DNA from: Bacillota bacterium | GTDB lineage: Bacteria > Bacillota > Clostridia > Acetivibrionales > DSM-1351 | Reading direction: 5' to 3' | Length of the DNA stretch: 8,008 bases | NCBI GenBank assembly: GCA_023417285.1 | Contig: JAEZFR010000537.1 | Span: 1 to 8,008, forward strand | Shown here: one piece after another, positions 6,967 to 8,008 of the stretch | Numbering within the stretch: position 1 is the stretch's first letter | Layout of the letters: each line of letters begins with the position of its first letter | Position numbers and translations under genes: made by a program | The notes under the pieces: model-generated | Databases searched by the model: none | What the model was told of the DNA's origin: nothing | What the model saw: the letters and a program-made list of their open reading frames with translations, nothing else

Positions 6967-6989
6967 ATTCAAATGTATTTTTTGAATTA
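6965..6989. repeat. Inverted repeat at the 5' end of the spoIVF transcript
   Basis: Perfect nine-base arms TAATTCAAA (6965-6973) and TTTGAATTA (6981-6989) flank a seven-base loop. If the candidate sigma-E promoter is right, the repeat lies at about +1 to +25 of the message. It could form a 5' hairpin or be an operator. It lacks a following T-run and GC pairs, so it is not a terminator. Confidence 0.5.
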
Positions 6990-6994
6990 TATTT

Positions 6995-7024
6995 AATGTA
7001 TATTGTCTATGTTAAAAATATATG
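6995..7024 (-). promoter_or_regulatory. Candidate sigma-E promoter of spoIVFA-spoIVFB
   Basis: On the minus strand CATATATT (7017-7024) is followed after 14 bases by TATACATT (6995-7002). These resemble the sigma-E elements (about ATATT and CATACAAT) with the proper spacing. The element lies between the mgsA terminator and spoIVFA, where a separate promoter is required. Bacillus spoIVF is known to be sigma-E dependent. In AT-rich DNA such matches also arise by chance. Confidence 0.45.
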
Positions 7025-7051
7025 ATTATATTTATTGTTTCTTCGCAATAT

Positions 7052-7083
7052 AAAAAAGAACTTGACTTAAGTAAGTCAAGTTC
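7052..7083 (-). terminator. Intrinsic terminator after mgsA
   Basis: Arms GAACTTGACTTA (7058-7069) and TAAGTCAAGTTC (7072-7083) are perfectly complementary. On the minus strand the stem is followed at once by six T residues (7057-7052). It lies about 22 bases beyond the mgsA stop and separates the Min/mgsA transcript from spoIVFAB. Confidence 0.92.
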
Positions 7084-7105
7084 TCCGTTTTTACGTTATA
7101 AAGTT

Positions 7106-7498
7106 TTATTGTTGCTTTAGAAGTTCTCTCCAGGCAAGATCTTTTCTCTCTAACCCTTTTATTAAAACCTCTGCAGTAGCAATATTTGTAGCGAATGGAA
7201 TATTATTTGCATCACAATTTTTAAATATTGAAGTACTAAAATCAGTATGATGGGTATTAGGGTCTCTAAAGTAAATTAACAAGTCTATTTCATCACATGC
7301 CACGCTAGCTGCAAGTTGCTGCTCCCCAAGCTGTCCAAAGGCAAGCAAATGAATGTTTAATCCGGTAGATTTACTTACAGCCATACCAGTTGAACGAGTT
7401 GCAAACAGTGTATGTTCTTGCAAAATATACTTATACGCAATACAAAAGCTTGTCATTAACTCCTTTTTATTATCATGTGCAATAATCGCTATGTTCAT
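7106..7498 (-). CDS. mgsA: Divergent methylglyoxal synthase family protein
   Basis: Methylglyoxal synthase turns dihydroxyacetone phosphate into methylglyoxal and phosphate. The 130 residues clearly belong to the family: MNIAIIAHDNKK (1-12) with the conserved His8-Asp9, LFAT near 31-34, EIDLLIYFRDP (70-80), NIPFATNIATAEVLIKGLER (99-118). Yet key catalytic segments are altered. The phosphate-binding GTTG is RSTG (35-38). The GPxGGDQQ motif, which holds the catalytic Asp (Asp71 in E. coli), is GQLGEQQ (55-61), one residue short and with Glu59 in its place. The PHxPDV segment with the catalytic His is replaced by HHTDFS (83-88). The enzyme may be weak, changed in substrate, or inactive. The start at 7498 matches family N-termini; an in-frame GTG at 7510 lies only three bases from AAAGGG, while that site is 15 bases from the ATG, so the start is not settled. 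It sits 24 bases after minE. Confidence 0.85.
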   Translation of the reverse strand: MNIAIIAHDNKKELMTSFCIAYKYILQEHTLFATRSTGMAVSKSTGLNIHLLAFGQLGEQQLAASVACDEIDLLIYFRDPNTHHTDFSTSIFKNCDANNIPFATNIATAEVLIKGLERKDLAWRELLKQQ

Positions 7499-7522
7499 TT
7501 TATAGATCACATACCCTTTAAA

Positions 7523-7807
7523 TTATTTTCCAGTATTCTTCACATTTTTGATGGGAATATTGGCTACCAAAGCTGGAACTACCCTATTTCCTTCTTCACT
7601 CCTAGTTCGAGTAAGTTGAATGTCTAATGCACCTTCATCTATATCCATATAGTGCTGTATTACTTTAATTATTTCGCCTTTAACCATTTCCAAAAACTCA
7701 GGAGAAACATTAGCTCTATCGTGTATTAAAACTAGCTGTAATCTTTCCTTAGCAACATCTTTGGATTGTTTAGATTTACCAAATAGTTTTGAGAAATCAA
7801 TTAACAT
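7523..7807 (-). CDS. minE: Cell division topological specificity factor MinE
   Basis: MinE binds membrane-bound MinD, stimulates its ATPase and displaces MinC, confining division inhibition away from midcell. The 94 residues show the whole family layout: a short amphipathic N-terminal membrane-targeting segment (MLIDFSKLF, 1-9), the contact helix/strand ERLQLVLIHDR (21-31) that inserts into the MinD-MinC interface, and the C-terminal dimerisation domain (EFLEMVKGEIIKVIQHYMDID, then EGALDIQLTR). Length is typical. The ATG at 7807 has GGGGGA six bases upstream and lies 12 bases after the minD stop, so the two are co-transcribed. Clostridia with MinE differ from Bacillus, which uses DivIVA/MinJ for this role. 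Confidence 0.96.
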   Translation of the reverse strand: MLIDFSKLFGKSKQSKDVAKERLQLVLIHDRANVSPEFLEMVKGEIIKVIQHYMDIDEGALDIQLTRTRSEEGNRVVPALVANIPIKNVKNTGK

Positions 7808-7819
7808 ATAAAATCCCCC

Positions 7820-8008
7820 TTAGGTGGTTTTAAAACCAAATAGTTTTTTAAGTTTAGGCACAAGTCCTTCGTCATTTTCTAAGTTAATAAGAGGGACATC
7901 TTGTCCTTGTAATCTCTTCGTAACATTTCTATATGCTTGTCCGGCCAATGACTTAGGATCGTTAACTGCTGGCTCTCCTCTGTTGGTTGATACTACTATC
8001 TTTTCATC
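7820..8008 (-). CDS. minD: Septum site-determining ATPase MinD, C-terminal fragment
   Basis: Only the last 62 residues lie inside the window; the gene continues past the right edge. MinD is a deviant Walker ATPase that binds the membrane with ATP and recruits MinC and MinE. The visible part has the family's late segment KIVVSTNRGEPAV (3-15), followed by KSLAGQAYRNVTKRLQGQDVPL, and ends with a Leu/Lys-rich amphipathic tail (LVPKLKKLFGFK), the C-terminal membrane-targeting helix. The Walker motifs would be upstream and are not seen. The frame is unbroken to the edge. It precedes minE by 12 bases, the usual minC-minD-minE order. Confidence 0.94.
   Translation of the reverse strand, partial: DEKIVVSTNRGEPAVNDPKSLAGQAYRNVTKRLQGQDVPLINLENDEGLVPKLKKLFGFKTT
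7825..7838. repeat. 14-base perfect palindrome at the end of minD
   Basis: TGGTTTTAAAACCA overlaps the last codons of minD (Gly-Phe-Lys-Thr). It has no loop and no T-run and is mostly explained by the coding sequence, so it is recorded only as a sequence landmark between minD and minE. Confidence 0.4.

Noticed and set aside
1..8008. CRISPR arrays, tRNA or rRNA genes, insertion sequences, attachment sites, phage or toxin-antitoxin modules
   Set aside because: No regularly spaced repeats, no tRNA-like cloverleaf or rRNA sequence, no transposase or integrase reading frame, and no shift in composition suggesting transferred DNA were seen.

Overview
The window comes from a low-GC, Gram-positive, endospore-forming anaerobe, most likely a clostridium. 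The best guess is the cellulolytic cluster III group (Clostridium thermocellum / Ruminiclostridium cellulolyticum relatives). The evidence is AT-rich intergenic DNA, strong GGAGG/GGGGG-type ribosome binding sites, a GTP-dependent PEP carboxykinase, the electron-bifurcating NfnAB transhydrogenase, and a Min operon next to sporulation genes spoIVFA-spoIVFB. The genus is inferred from gene content, not from a search. Every convincing gene lies on the minus strand, so the window reads biologically from right to left.

Right part (8008 to 7058): the 3' end of minD, then minE, then a divergent mgsA (methylglyoxal synthase family). They are tightly spaced and end at a strong intrinsic terminator. MinD and MinE belong to the system that positions the division septum. 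The MgsA-family protein keeps the fold's landmarks but has lost several residues of the canonical active site.

Middle (7050 to 5065): spoIVFA and spoIVFB, overlapping by one base, lie between two terminators and behind a candidate sigma-E promoter. A SpoIIID-like site and a hairpin sit in the leader. In Bacillus the two proteins form the mother-cell complex that processes pro-sigma-K. SpoIVFB here has the full zinc metalloprotease motifs; the LytM domain of SpoIVFA has one catalytic His replaced by Tyr.

Left-centre (4945 to 2041): nfnA and nfnB behind a good sigma-A promoter with a Rex-like palindrome, then a short flavodoxin-family gene with no terminator before it, closed by a strong terminator. 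NfnAB couples NADH and reduced ferredoxin to NADPH.

Left (2040 to 1): about 390 bases of AT-rich promoter and leader DNA, then pckG running off the left edge (549 residues present). In cluster III clostridia PEP carboxykinase starts the malate shunt, which also yields NADPH, so this half of the window reads as a redox and carbon-node neighbourhood.

No tRNA, rRNA, CRISPR array, insertion sequence or phage gene was seen. I see no wholly new multi-gene system. The most unusual item is the altered MgsA protein inside the division/sporulation cluster.
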